The notes under the pieces are model-generated. The model was not told the origin of the DNA, did no database searches, and saw nothing but the letters and a program-made list of their open reading frames with translations. Positions 1 to 5,882 of a DNA stretch of 6,134 nt are shown in pieces; position 1 is the stretch's first letter; each line of letters begins with the position of its first letter. The DNA lies in NCBI GenBank assembly GCA_947488635.1, contig CANLAY010000062.1:1-6134 (forward strand), written 5' to 3'. The position numbers were made by a program, and so were the translations under genes. The stretch is from Candidatus Nanopelagicaceae bacterium. GTDB lineage: Bacteria > Actinomycetota > Actinomycetes > Nanopelagicales > Nanopelagicaceae.

Positions 1-1
1 A

Positions 2-460
2 GCTGCGATCAATTCAATTGTGGCTAGTTCGCTCTCAAATTTACTTAGCGACTTTGAAGTCCTTCACTCTGTTGGCGGCAAGAACCAACTGCCGCTAGCA
101 AGTGATGGATATCGGCCAGTTTCCTATATCGAGGATATGGCCACTGCCTATCTGGCAGCAGATTTAATAATTGGGCGCAGTGGAGCTATTACGTGCGCCG
201 AAATTAACGCCTTAGGGAAATATGCGATCTTCATTCCACTTGCGATCGGCAATGGTGAGCAGGCTCGCAACGCCGACTTCCTGATTGAACAAGGGCGAGC
301 AGTGCTAGTTCAACAGAGCGACTTCAACGCGCAATGGCTGATCAAGAATCTGAATAGTGCATTGGCGAAGTCCCAAGAATTTATGGCTGGAAATGAAAGT
401 GATCGCGACGCTGCGGCAAATATTGTTAAGTTAATGAGCCGTCATGCCAGAATTGCGTAA
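2..460 (+). CDS. murG: MurG, UDP-GlcNAc transferase of peptidoglycan synthesis (C-terminal part, 5' end outside window)
   Basis: MurG transfers GlcNAc from UDP-GlcNAc to lipid I, giving lipid II at the inner face of the membrane. The frame is open from the first complete codon at base 2, and the visible start AAINSIV fits the end of the family's GGSxGAxxIN loop, so the GTG at 20 is an internal codon and not the start. About 152 residues are visible, roughly the C-terminal 40% of a ~355-residue protein, corresponding to the UDP-GlcNAc-binding GT-B domain. Clear family motifs are YIEDMATAYLAADL, then GRSGAITCAE (bases about 173-202), whose Glu contacts the ribose in known MurG structures, and PLAIGNGEQ (about 236-262). 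The stop TAA at 458-460 directly touches the murC ATG. The identification is secure; the N-terminal acceptor domain cannot be judged. Confidence 0.95.
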   Translation, partial: AAINSIVASSLSNLLSDFEVLHSVGGKNQLPLASDGYRPVSYIEDMATAYLAADLIIGRSGAITCAEINALGKYAIFIPLAIGNGEQARNADFLIEQGRAVLVQQSDFNAQWLIKNLNSALAKSQEFMAGNESDRDAAANIVKLMSRHARIA

Positions 461-1843
461 ATGAAGCCGAAACAAACTTTGCCAGAGTTAATTGGTAAAC
501 GTGTGCATTTAATCGGTATTGGTGGAGCTGGCATGAGTGGCTTAGCCCGCATAGCGCTTTCACACGGAATTAAAGTTTCTGGTTCTGATGCTAAAGATTC
601 AAGTGTCGTAATTGCGCTCACGGCTCTTGGTGCAAACGTTTCAGTAGGACATAAGGGCGAAAATGTTGATGGCGCAGATCTAATTGTTTTCTCAACTGCA
701 ATTTCTGAGAATAATCCAGAGCGATTAAGAGCGCTTGAATTAGGTTTACCGATAATTGCCCGAGCAACTGCACTGGCACTTTTGATGTCAGAATCTAAAA
801 GTATTGCGGTGGCAGGAACTCATGGAAAAACTACAACTTCATCAATGCTGACAGTTGCACTGCAAGCAGCTGGGGCTGATCCCTCCTTCGCAATTGGTGG
901 CACTATCACCGCATCAGGTTCAAATGCACATCGTGGAACCGGTGAGTTTTTTGTGGCCGAGGCAGATGAGTCTGATGGTTCCTTTGTTGCCTATCATCCG
1001 TATGGGGCAATAATTACAAATATCGAACACGATCATGTTGACTTCTTTGCTGATGAGTATGCTGTTTTTGAAGCCTTTACTGATTTCGTTACGACAATAG
1101 ATAGTGAAGGCTTTTTGATTTACTGCAATGACGATAAAGGTTCTCGTAAACTTGGCAGTGCAGTTACAAATACCCGTACCTTTACTTATGGCACCTCACC
1201 AGACTCTGATTTGGTCATTGATAAAATAACCCTATTGCCTCTTGGGTCTAGCGCTCGTGCGATCTGGCATGGCAAGGTAGTTGGCAAACTCGAACTAAGC
1301 GTTCCCGGTCACCACAACTTGATGAATGCAGCAGCTGCACTTGCTGCTGGAATAGTTTTAGATCAAGCACCGGGTGAAATGATTGATGGTTTAGCTTCTT
1401 TCAAGGGTGCCGGTAGACGCTTTGAGATTAAAGGCACCGTCAATGGAATTCGCGTTATTGATGACTATGGGCATCACCCAACTGAAATCGAAGTCACCTT
1501 AATTGCGGCGCGCAGATTTGCCGGCGAAGGCCGCTTGATCGTAGTTTTTCAGCCACACCGCTATTCCCGCACCAAAGCATTCATCGAAAATTTCGCTACC
1601 ACTTTAGATTTAGCAGATGAAGTAATTGTGCTCGAAATCTATGCCGCGAGCGAGAAACCAATAGCGGGCATTAGCTCAGAGGCGATTGTTGAAAAAATGA
1701 CTCATGGAAGCTTCATTCCCAACTTTATCGATGCTGTTGAAGCGGTTGTTAAATCAGCAAAGCCAGGTGATGTGGTTATCACTCTTGGCGCTGGCGATGT
1801 CAGTTCATTAGCACCAATTATCGTGGAAGAACTAGCTAAGTAA
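461..1843 (+). CDS. murC: MurC, UDP-N-acetylmuramate--L-alanine ligase
   Basis: This cytoplasmic ATP-dependent ligase adds L-Ala to UDP-MurNAc, the first step of stem-peptide assembly. The 460-residue product is full length for the family. Motifs appear in the expected order: N-terminal Rossmann loop GIGGAGM (residues 19-25), ATP P-loop GTHGKTTT (119-126), EADESDGSF (167-175), NIEHDHVD (187-194), PGHHNLMNA (282-290), GAGRRFE (316-322), DDYGHHPTE (334-342) and QPHRYSRT (364-371), with GAGD near the C-terminus (443-446). The central His and Asn/Glu residues typical of Mur ligases are intact. The ATG follows the murG stop with no spacer (TAAATG) and has no convincing Shine-Dalgarno, so it is probably translated by coupling to murG. 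No murB or ddl lies between it and ftsQ. Confidence 0.97.
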   Translation: MKPKQTLPELIGKRVHLIGIGGAGMSGLARIALSHGIKVSGSDAKDSSVVIALTALGANVSVGHKGENVDGADLIVFSTAISENNPERLRALELGLPIIARATALALLMSESKSIAVAGTHGKTTTSSMLTVALQAAGADPSFAIGGTITASGSNAHRGTGEFFVAEADESDGSFVAYHPYGAIITNIEHDHVDFFADEYAVFEAFTDFVTTIDSEGFLIYCNDDKGSRKLGSAVTNTRTFTYGTSPDSDLVIDKITLLPLGSSARAIWHGKVVGKLELSVPGHHNLMNAAAALAAGIVLDQAPGEMIDGLASFKGAGRRFEIKGTVNGIRVIDDYGHHPTEIEVTLIAARRFAGEGRLIVVFQPHRYSRTKAFIENFATTLDLADEVIVLEIYAASEKPIAGISSEAIVEKMTHGSFIPNFIDAVEAVVKSAKPGDVVITLGAGDVSSLAPIIVEELAK

Positions 1844-2512
1844 ATGTTTTTACGTAAGCATCGGCTTTTCACAGTCTTGGCAATTTTGCTAACCGCCGGC
1901 TTGGCCTATTTACTTGGCTGGTCGAATGTTTTAACAGTTAGAGAAATTAGTTATACGGGTTCGCCCACAAAAAGTAGTGAAGCGGCCGTTAAAAACTTGG
2001 TTAGTTTGGAAGTTGGCGAACGATTAGCTCGAATAGAAATACGGAAAATTGCCGGACGAATCCAAACTCTGCCGTGGGTCGATAACGCTGACTTATCGCG
2101 TAATTGGATTTCTGGAAAAGTAGTGGTTGCAGTTACGCCACGTTTGCCAATTGCAACATTTAACGGCCAGCTCATGGATGCAAATGGAAAAAGATTTGAA
2201 TTACCAGGTGGTTATGAATCGAAGTTGCCATCAGTTTTTGCCAAAGATCCTAAGAGTGGCTTAGCTGCGATCAAACTATTTACTAATTTACCAACTGAAT
2301 TCTCAACCCGTACTTCAGCCTTTACAGCCACCTCACCTGAAAATATTAATTTCAAAATTACAGAAGGAAAACGCTCGATAAATGTTATCTGGGGCGCTGA
2401 TAATGAAATAGATCTTAAACTCAAGGTATATAAGGCTTTGATAGCACTGCCCGAGAATTCTAAAATCGGAAAAATTGATTTAACTGAACCTCGATCACCA
2501 ATTGTTAAATAA
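1844..2512 (+). CDS. ftsQ: FtsQ, POTRA-domain divisome membrane protein
   Basis: FtsQ is a bitopic divisome protein that links early Z-ring components to the septal wall synthases through FtsB/FtsL. The 222-residue protein has a very short basic cytoplasmic tail (MFLRKHR), one transmembrane segment (about residues 8-25) and a periplasmic-side POTRA region (about 28-100; TVREISYTG, then LPWVDNADLSRNWISGKVVV and TPRLPIA, matching the family pattern of LPWV...A.V.R.WP...V.V.ER.PVA). A FtsQ beta-domain follows (LMDANGKRFEL; KIGKIDLTEPRSPIVK at the C-terminus). It is shorter than E. coli FtsQ (276) and lacks the long cytoplasmic extension common in mycobacteria. The start follows the murC stop directly (TAAATG), with no good ribosome-binding site. 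Sequence divergence is normal for this family; position between murC and ftsZ supports the call. Confidence 0.93.
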   Translation: MFLRKHRLFTVLAILLTAGLAYLLGWSNVLTVREISYTGSPTKSSEAAVKNLVSLEVGERLARIEIRKIAGRIQTLPWVDNADLSRNWISGKVVVAVTPRLPIATFNGQLMDANGKRFELPGGYESKLPSVFAKDPKSGLAAIKLFTNLPTEFSTRTSAFTATSPENINFKITEGKRSINVIWGADNEIDLKLKVYKALIALPENSKIGKIDLTEPRSPIVK

Positions 2513-2522
2513 ATTATTTAAC
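2504..2522. repeat. AT-only palindrome across the ftsQ stop codon
   Basis: The arms GTTAAATA and TATTTAAC form a perfect 8-bp inverted repeat with a 3-base loop, and the ftsQ TAA stop lies inside it. Apart from the outer G-C pair the stem is A/T only, and it is not followed by a T-run on the plus strand, so it is a poor candidate for an intrinsic terminator. It could be a weak pause site or chance in an A/T-rich gap. Confidence 0.3.
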
Positions 2523-2566
2523 CAAAATAGCTAAAATAAAAAAATAAAAAAGATGCGTGGCGGTCT

Positions 2567-2595
2567 TTGCCTACCTGACCTACAAAGAATAGTTT
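2567..2595 (+). promoter_or_regulatory. Candidate housekeeping promoter for ftsZ
   Basis: A -35-like TTGCCT (2567-2572) and a -10-like TAGTTT (2590-2595) are separated by 17 bases, fitting the loose actinobacterial pattern TTGnnn-N17-TAnnnT. An A-rich tract (2533-2551, runs of 4, 7 and 6 A) lies upstream and may act as an UP-like element. The predicted transcript would begin near 2601-2603 and have a leader of about 60 bases containing the 2614-2644 hairpin. The -10 match is moderate, so other start points are possible. That this only large gap in the cluster precedes ftsZ agrees with the well-known separate ftsZ promoters in other Actinobacteria. Confidence 0.45.
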
Positions 2596-2613
2596 CGCCT
2601 CTATATCAGGCAT

Positions 2614-2644
2614 AACAGTGATTCTCAACTTGAGGGTTACTGTT
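2614..2644 (+). promoter_or_regulatory. 14-bp hairpin in the ftsZ mRNA leader
   Basis: AACAGTGATTCTCA (2614-2627) can pair along its whole length with TGAGGGTTACTGTT (2631-2644) around a 3-base loop. Eleven pairs are Watson-Crick and three are G-U. The structure ends four bases before the Shine-Dalgarno sequence of ftsZ. It has no downstream U-run, so it is not a classical terminator. A role in leader stability, translation control or protein binding is inference. Confidence 0.55.
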
Positions 2645-2648
2645 CTTT

Positions 2649-2654
2649 AGGAGG
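2649..2654 (+). promoter_or_regulatory. Strong Shine-Dalgarno of ftsZ
   Basis: AGGAGG lies seven bases before the GTG at 2662 and fixes ftsZ translation to that non-ATG start. It is the strongest ribosome-binding site in the window; most neighbouring genes have none that is recognisable. Confidence 0.9.
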
Positions 2655-2661
2655 ATAAAAA

Positions 2662-3795
2662 GTGGCTTCACCACAGAATTATTTAGCAGTCATCAAAGTT
2701 GTTGGTATTGGTGGCGGTGGAGTTAATGCAATTAATCGCATGATCGATGTTGGTTTAAAAGGTGTCGAGTTCATTGCAATTAATACTGATGCGCAACATT
2801 TACTGATGAGTGATGCTGATGTGAAATTAGATATCGGTCGCAAATCAACAAAAGGTCTCGGTGCAGGTGCTGCACCTGAGAAGGGTCGCGAAGCTGCACT
2901 GGATCACGCAGATGAAATTGAAGAAATTTTGCGTGGTGCAGATATGGTTTTCGTAACTGCAGGCGAAGGCGGCGGTACTGGCACAGGTGGCGCTCCGGTT
3001 GTTGCAAAGATCGCCCGTGATTTAGGTGCGCTAACAATTGGTGTAGTGACTCGACCATTTAGTTTTGAAGGCAAGATTCGTCAATCACAAGCTGATATCG
3101 GTATTGAAGAACTTCGCAGCGAAGTAGATACTTTGATTGTTATTCCAAATGATCGTTTGCTGGCAATTAGCGATCGCAGCATTACCGCAGTAGATGCATT
3201 TAGATCTGCTGATCAAGTTTTGCTTTCTGGCGTACAAGGAATTACTGAAATTATCACGCAGCCAGGTTTAATTAACTTGGACTTCGCCGATGTCAAAACG
3301 GTTATGACTGGTGCTGGATCAGCACTGATGGGTATCGGTTCTGCGCGAGGCGAAGATCGTGCTCGACGCGCTGCTGAACTTGCGATTTCAAGTCCGCTAC
3401 TTGAAACTTCAATAGATGGCGCCATGGGTGTCTTGCTATCAGTTGCCGGCGGATCAGACCTAGGTCTCTTTGAAATTAATGAGGCTTGCGAACTTGTACA
3501 AGCAGCAGCACATCCAGATGCACGCATTATTTTTGGAACCACAATTGATGATGCACTGGGTGATGAAGTACGTATTACTGTGATTGCAGCTGGTTTCTCA
3601 GGCGGAGAGCCAAAGAAGGTATCGGTGCCAGTAATTAATGCAGCCGCCCTCTCAGGCAACGCCGATCCACTTCCTAGCAATGACCCAATCTCAGTTGCAC
3701 TTGATCTAGAAGGCGATCGACCATTGCGGCCACGCGTAAAGTTTGAAGAGCTGGTCGCTGAAGATGATATTGATGTACCTGACTTTATGAAGTAG
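2662..3795 (+). CDS. ftsZ: FtsZ, tubulin-like cell division GTPase
   Basis: FtsZ polymerises with GTP into the Z-ring at mid-cell and organises septal wall synthesis. The 377-residue product is close to the mycobacterial length (379). It shows the N-terminal nucleotide-binding stretch [15 protein letters not shown] (residues 13-27), the tubulin signature GGGTGTGG (103-110), RPFSFEGK (131-138), and the T7 loop NLDFAD (205-210), with the Asn and two Asp that complete the neighbour's GTPase site. A variable linker (about 316-365) is followed by the C-terminal tail [10 protein letters not shown] (368-377), the likely binding site for SepF. The GTG start is supported by AGGAGG seven bases upstream and by alignment of [15 protein letters not shown] with known actinobacterial N-termini. 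The gene has its own 149-base leader region, and pgeF starts two bases after its stop. No key residue is missing. Confidence 0.99.
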   Translation: MASPQNYLAVIKVVGIGGGGVNAINRMIDVGLKGVEFIAINTDAQHLLMSDADVKLDIGRKSTKGLGAGAAPEKGREAALDHADEIEEILRGADMVFVTAGEGGGTGTGGAPVVAKIARDLGALTIGVVTRPFSFEGKIRQSQADIGIEELRSEVDTLIVIPNDRLLAISDRSITAVDAFRSADQVLLSGVQGITEIITQPGLINLDFADVKTVMTGAGSALMGIGSARGEDRARRAAELAISSPLLETSIDGAMGVLLSVAGGSDLGLFEINEACELVQAAAHPDARIIFGTTIDDALGDEVRITVIAAGFSGGEPKKVSVPVINAAALSGNADPLPSNDPISVALDLEGDRPLRPRVKFEELVAEDDIDVPDFMK

Positions 3796-3797
3796 AG

Positions 3798-4460
3798 ATG
3801 GATAGCTTCTTTACTAATCGCCATGGTGGTTTTAGCCATGGCGATTACTCTTCCTGGAACTTAGCCAGTCATGTGGGCGATGACCCAACTGATGTCGAAC
3901 TAAATCGTGCGAAGTTACGTGAGCAAGTTGGCAATTTTGCAGTCATGTCGCAAGTTCACGGTGACACCGTTGTCGTAGTCGATCAAGTGCCGGCTGAAGT
4001 TCCAGTTGCCGATGCGCTAATTACCGGTAACTCTGAATTAGCTTTAGTTGTAATGGTTGCGGATTGCATTCCGCTTCTGTTGCGTAGCGAAAGCTTGGTG
4101 GCCGCTGTACATGTTGGTAGAGCAGGGCTAATGAATTCGATCGCGCTCAAGACAGTGGCCAAGATCCGCGAACTTGGTGCGACACATATTTCGGGTTCTA
4201 TTGGGCCAGCTATTTGCGGTAGTTGCTATGAAGTTCCACAAGAATTGCACGATCAAGTCATTGCAGTACACCCGTTGGCAAGTAGCAAAACCAGTATCGG
4301 AACACCAGCGTTAGATCTGCCGAGGGCTTTAGTTGCCGCTCTTGAAACAGTCGATGTCCCAGTTGTAATATCAGCTGGTTGCACTCTAGAAGATGATGTT
4401 TATTTCTCGTATCGCAGAAATCAAGTTACTGGCCGCCAGGCAGGAGTCATTAAATTATGA
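3798..4460 (+). CDS. pgeF: PgeF/YfiH family protein (multicopper polyphenol oxidase / LACC1-like fold)
   Basis: Members of this family were once called laccases. E. coli PgeF (YfiH) is reported to correct precursor errors by hydrolysing UDP-MurNAc-L-Ser, and LACC1-type homologues act on purine nucleosides; which role applies here cannot be read from sequence. The 220-residue protein has the N-terminal TNRHGGFSHGDY...NLASHVGDDP block (6-30), QVHGDTVVVV (52-61), ADCIPLLL (88-95), VHVGRAGL (104-111), GPAICGSCYEVP (136-147) and YRRNQVTGRQAG (205-216). The presumed zinc/catalytic residues His54, Cys90 and His105 are all present. Position after ftsZ is conserved in many Gram-positive bacteria (ylmD). 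The ATG lies two bases after the ftsZ stop without a clear ribosome-binding site, suggesting coupled translation. Its first codons contain a strong inverted repeat (3815-3847). Confidence 0.9.
   Translation: MDSFFTNRHGGFSHGDYSSWNLASHVGDDPTDVELNRAKLREQVGNFAVMSQVHGDTVVVVDQVPAEVPVADALITGNSELALVVMVADCIPLLLRSESLVAAVHVGRAGLMNSIALKTVAKIRELGATHISGSIGPAICGSCYEVPQELHDQVIAVHPLASSKTSIGTPALDLPRALVAALETVDVPVVISAGCTLEDDVYFSYRRNQVTGRQAGVIKL
3815..3847. repeat. Perfect 12-bp inverted repeat inside the start of pgeF, just after ftsZ
   Basis: TAATCGCCATGG (3815-3826) and CCATGGCGATTA (3836-3847) are exact reverse complements separated by nine bases. Half of the twelve pairs are G-C. The repeat begins 20 bases after the ftsZ stop and lies in codons 6-17 of pgeF, which encode the conserved TNRHGGFSHGDY region. 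There is no following T-run. It could cap the ftsZ message against 3' decay, reduce pgeF translation, or bind a protein; all of these are inference. Confidence 0.65.
4442..4446 (+). promoter_or_regulatory. Shine-Dalgarno of yggS within the pgeF 3' end
   Basis: AGGAG lies ten bases before the yggS ATG at 4457, inside the last codons of pgeF. It supports that start and the ATGA overlap with pgeF. Confidence 0.65.
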
Positions 4461-5128
4461 GTGATCGCAAAACTGAAATTGCTCGCAATCTGAAAGAGGT
4501 TAAAGAGCGGATTATTGCTGCCGCCAAGTCAGTAAATAGAGACCCGAATGAGATTGAATTAATTGTGGTGACCAAGACTTTTCCGATTTCTGATATCGAA
4601 ATTCTGTGCGAATTAGGCGAAACAAATTTCGGCGAGAATAGAGATCAAGAGGCTGGCCCGAAAGCTGAAATAATTAGCGCTACCTGGCATTTTCAAGGGC
4701 AGATCCAGAGCAATAAAATTAAATCTATCTGCCAGTGGGCTGATGTAATTCATTCAATTTCCAACGAAAAAGAAATCCTAAAATTTGCTCAGAGCGAGCG
4801 TAAACATCAACTCTTTTTACAAGTTTCCCTGGATGGGCAAGAAGGTCGTGGGGGAGCCAGTCCGGCAGAGTTAGCTCAATTAGCTGACCTGGTAAATGAG
4901 AGTAACAATCTAGAGCTTTTAGGATTAATGGCAGTGGCACCTTTAGGAGTAGAACCGATGAAAGCATTTGCTGATTTGGCCCAGATAAATCAGGGGTTTG
5001 CGGGCCAATTTCCAAACTCGAAATTTCTATCTGCTGGCATGAGTGGGGATTTCGAAGCCGCTATAAAGTACGGTGCGACACATATTCGGGTAGGTAGTTC
5101 AATCCTCGGTTCCAGATCACCCCACTAG
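4457..5128 (+). CDS. yggS: YggS/YlmE family pyridoxal phosphate homeostasis protein (PLPBP)
   Basis: YggS proteins bind PLP in a TIM-barrel related to the alanine racemase N-terminal domain; they have no established enzyme activity and keep free PLP and amino-acid pools balanced. The 223-residue product is of normal length. The PLP lysine is expected at Lys40 in IVVTKTFP (36-43). Other family motifs are NFGENRDQEA (57-66), WHFQGQIQSNKIK (77-89), LMAVAPLG (157-164), and the phosphate-binding end LSAGMSGDFEAAI (191-203) with GATHIRVGSSILGSR (206-220). The start overlaps the pgeF stop by four bases (ATGA) and has AGGAG ten bases upstream. It sits in the conserved ftsZ-ylmD-ylmE-sepF order, the only link here to division. 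Confidence 0.95.
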   Translation: MSDRKTEIARNLKEVKERIIAAAKSVNRDPNEIELIVVTKTFPISDIEILCELGETNFGENRDQEAGPKAEIISATWHFQGQIQSNKIKSICQWADVIHSISNEKEILKFAQSERKHQLFLQVSLDGQEGRGGASPAELAQLADLVNESNNLELLGLMAVAPLGVEPMKAFADLAQINQGFAGQFPNSKFLSAGMSGDFEAAIKYGATHIRVGSSILGSRSPH

Positions 5129-5140
5129 TAACCTTGTCAC

Positions 5141-5590
5141 ATGGCATTTTCAGTAGGCAAAATGGCGACCTTCTTAGGTCTCAAAGACGATCCAGAGTTA
5201 AACGAAGTTGCAGTTGTACGCGAACCGATGCGCACTCCTCCTGGAGTATCCATTCGTGAACCTCGTGGAGTGCGACCAGTAGTTTCAGTTATGCAACCTG
5301 AACTTTTAACAATGGATCGCATCGTGACTTTGCATCCGCGCACCTACAGTGAAGCGCGAACAGTAGGCGAGCAGTATCGCCAAGGTAATCCAGTAATTAT
5401 GAATCTTAGCGACATGGAAGAAACCGAGCGCAAGCGTTTAGTTGACTTCGCAAGCGGATTAGTTTTTGGATTACATGGAAGCATTGAACGCGTTACTTCA
5501 AAAGTATTCTTGCTCTCTCCTGAGAATGTCAGTGTCAGCAATGATGAAAAAAATGCTGCTGCAGAAGCATCCTTTTACAATCAGAGCTGA
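5141..5590 (+). CDS. sepF: SepF, membrane anchor of the FtsZ ring
   Basis: SepF binds the FtsZ C-terminal tail and tethers the Z-ring to the membrane; in Actinobacteria, which lack FtsA, it is the main anchor. The 149-residue product begins with [14 protein letters not shown], matching the short amphipathic membrane-binding helix of actinobacterial SepF, which favours the ATG at 5141 over the internal Met8. A proline- and arginine-rich linker follows (about 15-56), then the compact SepF/DUF552 domain (about 57-132: [55 protein letters not shown]) and a short polar tail. The linker contains two similar 12-residue units. It starts 12 bases after the yggS stop, with no recognisable Shine-Dalgarno. 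Confidence 0.95.
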   Translation: MAFSVGKMATFLGLKDDPELNEVAVVREPMRTPPGVSIREPRGVRPVVSVMQPELLTMDRIVTLHPRTYSEARTVGEQYRQGNPVIMNLSDMEETERKRLVDFASGLVFGLHGSIERVTSKVFLLSPENVSVSNDEKNAAAEASFYNQS

Positions 5591-5597
5591 CACTTAG

Positions 5598-5882
5598 ATG
5601 TTTAGCATTGGCGGCCTAATCGCCGATTTACTTCAACTCTTTTTGCTCTGTTTATTCTTGCGTCTAATCTTGGATTATGTCCGCATGGCTAAGCCTGATT
5701 GGCGGCCAAGCGGAATCCTTCTGATGGCGGCAGATTTTATCTATGCGGTAACTGATAAGCCACTTGGATTTGTACGTCGCTTTGTCAAGCCACTACGTCT
5801 TGGCGGAATTAGCATCGATCTCTCAATGCTAATTCTCTTCATCGTAATTTCGCGAATTGCGCCGCTGCTACGCTCGTTTTAG
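5598..5882 (+). CDS. yggT: YggT/YlmG (SepG-like) small membrane protein
   Basis: The 94-residue protein has the YGGT-family layout: a hydrophobic segment at about residues 5-26 (IGGLIADLLQLFLLCLFLRL), a cytoplasmic-type loop with DYVRMAKPDWRPSG (26-39), the conserved AVTDKPLGFVRRFVKPLR block (50-67), and a second membrane segment at about 72-91 after GGISIDLS. The homologue in Streptomyces (SepG) helps localise FtsZ and affects nucleoid compaction, and other family members are linked to membrane protein or cell shape functions; the role here is inferred from position after sepF. It starts seven bases after the sepF stop with no clear ribosome-binding site. Its stop codon directly abuts the ileS stop on the other strand, and divIVA, the usual next gene, is absent. 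Confidence 0.93.
   Translation: MFSIGGLIADLLQLFLLCLFLRLILDYVRMAKPDWRPSGILLMAADFIYAVTDKPLGFVRRFVKPLRLGGISIDLSMLILFIVISRIAPLLRSF

Noticed and set aside
20..22. GTG as the real start of a short gene
   Set aside because: The frame is open to the window edge and upstream codons fit the MurG GGSxGAxxIN loop, so this is the truncated murG.
2504..2551. Rho-independent terminator after ftsQ
   Set aside because: The only stem is almost purely A/T and is followed by A-runs rather than T-runs on the plus strand, so it does not fit an intrinsic terminator.
2629..2659. Possible second ftsZ promoter with TTGAGG (2630-2635) as -35
   Set aside because: No acceptable -10 follows at 16-18 bases; the stretch there is the Shine-Dalgarno and A-run before the GTG.
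2780..3058. Minus-strand frame of 92 codons rich in His, Gln and Leu, within ftsZ
   Set aside because: Composition reflects the reverse reading of Gly/Asp/Ala-rich FtsZ codons; no independent evidence of a gene.
3213..3839. Long open frame of 208 codons on the minus strand, antisense to ftsZ and the start of pgeF
   Set aside because: It lies wholly opposite clearly real genes, its translation is low-complexity Ser/Ala/Pro/Arg typical of a reverse-frame shadow, and no ribosome-binding site or family motif is visible.
5535..5575. Short dyad ATGCT...AGCAT near the sepF end as a terminator
   Set aside because: Only 5 bp with an 8-base loop inside coding sequence, and yggT follows closely in the same operon.
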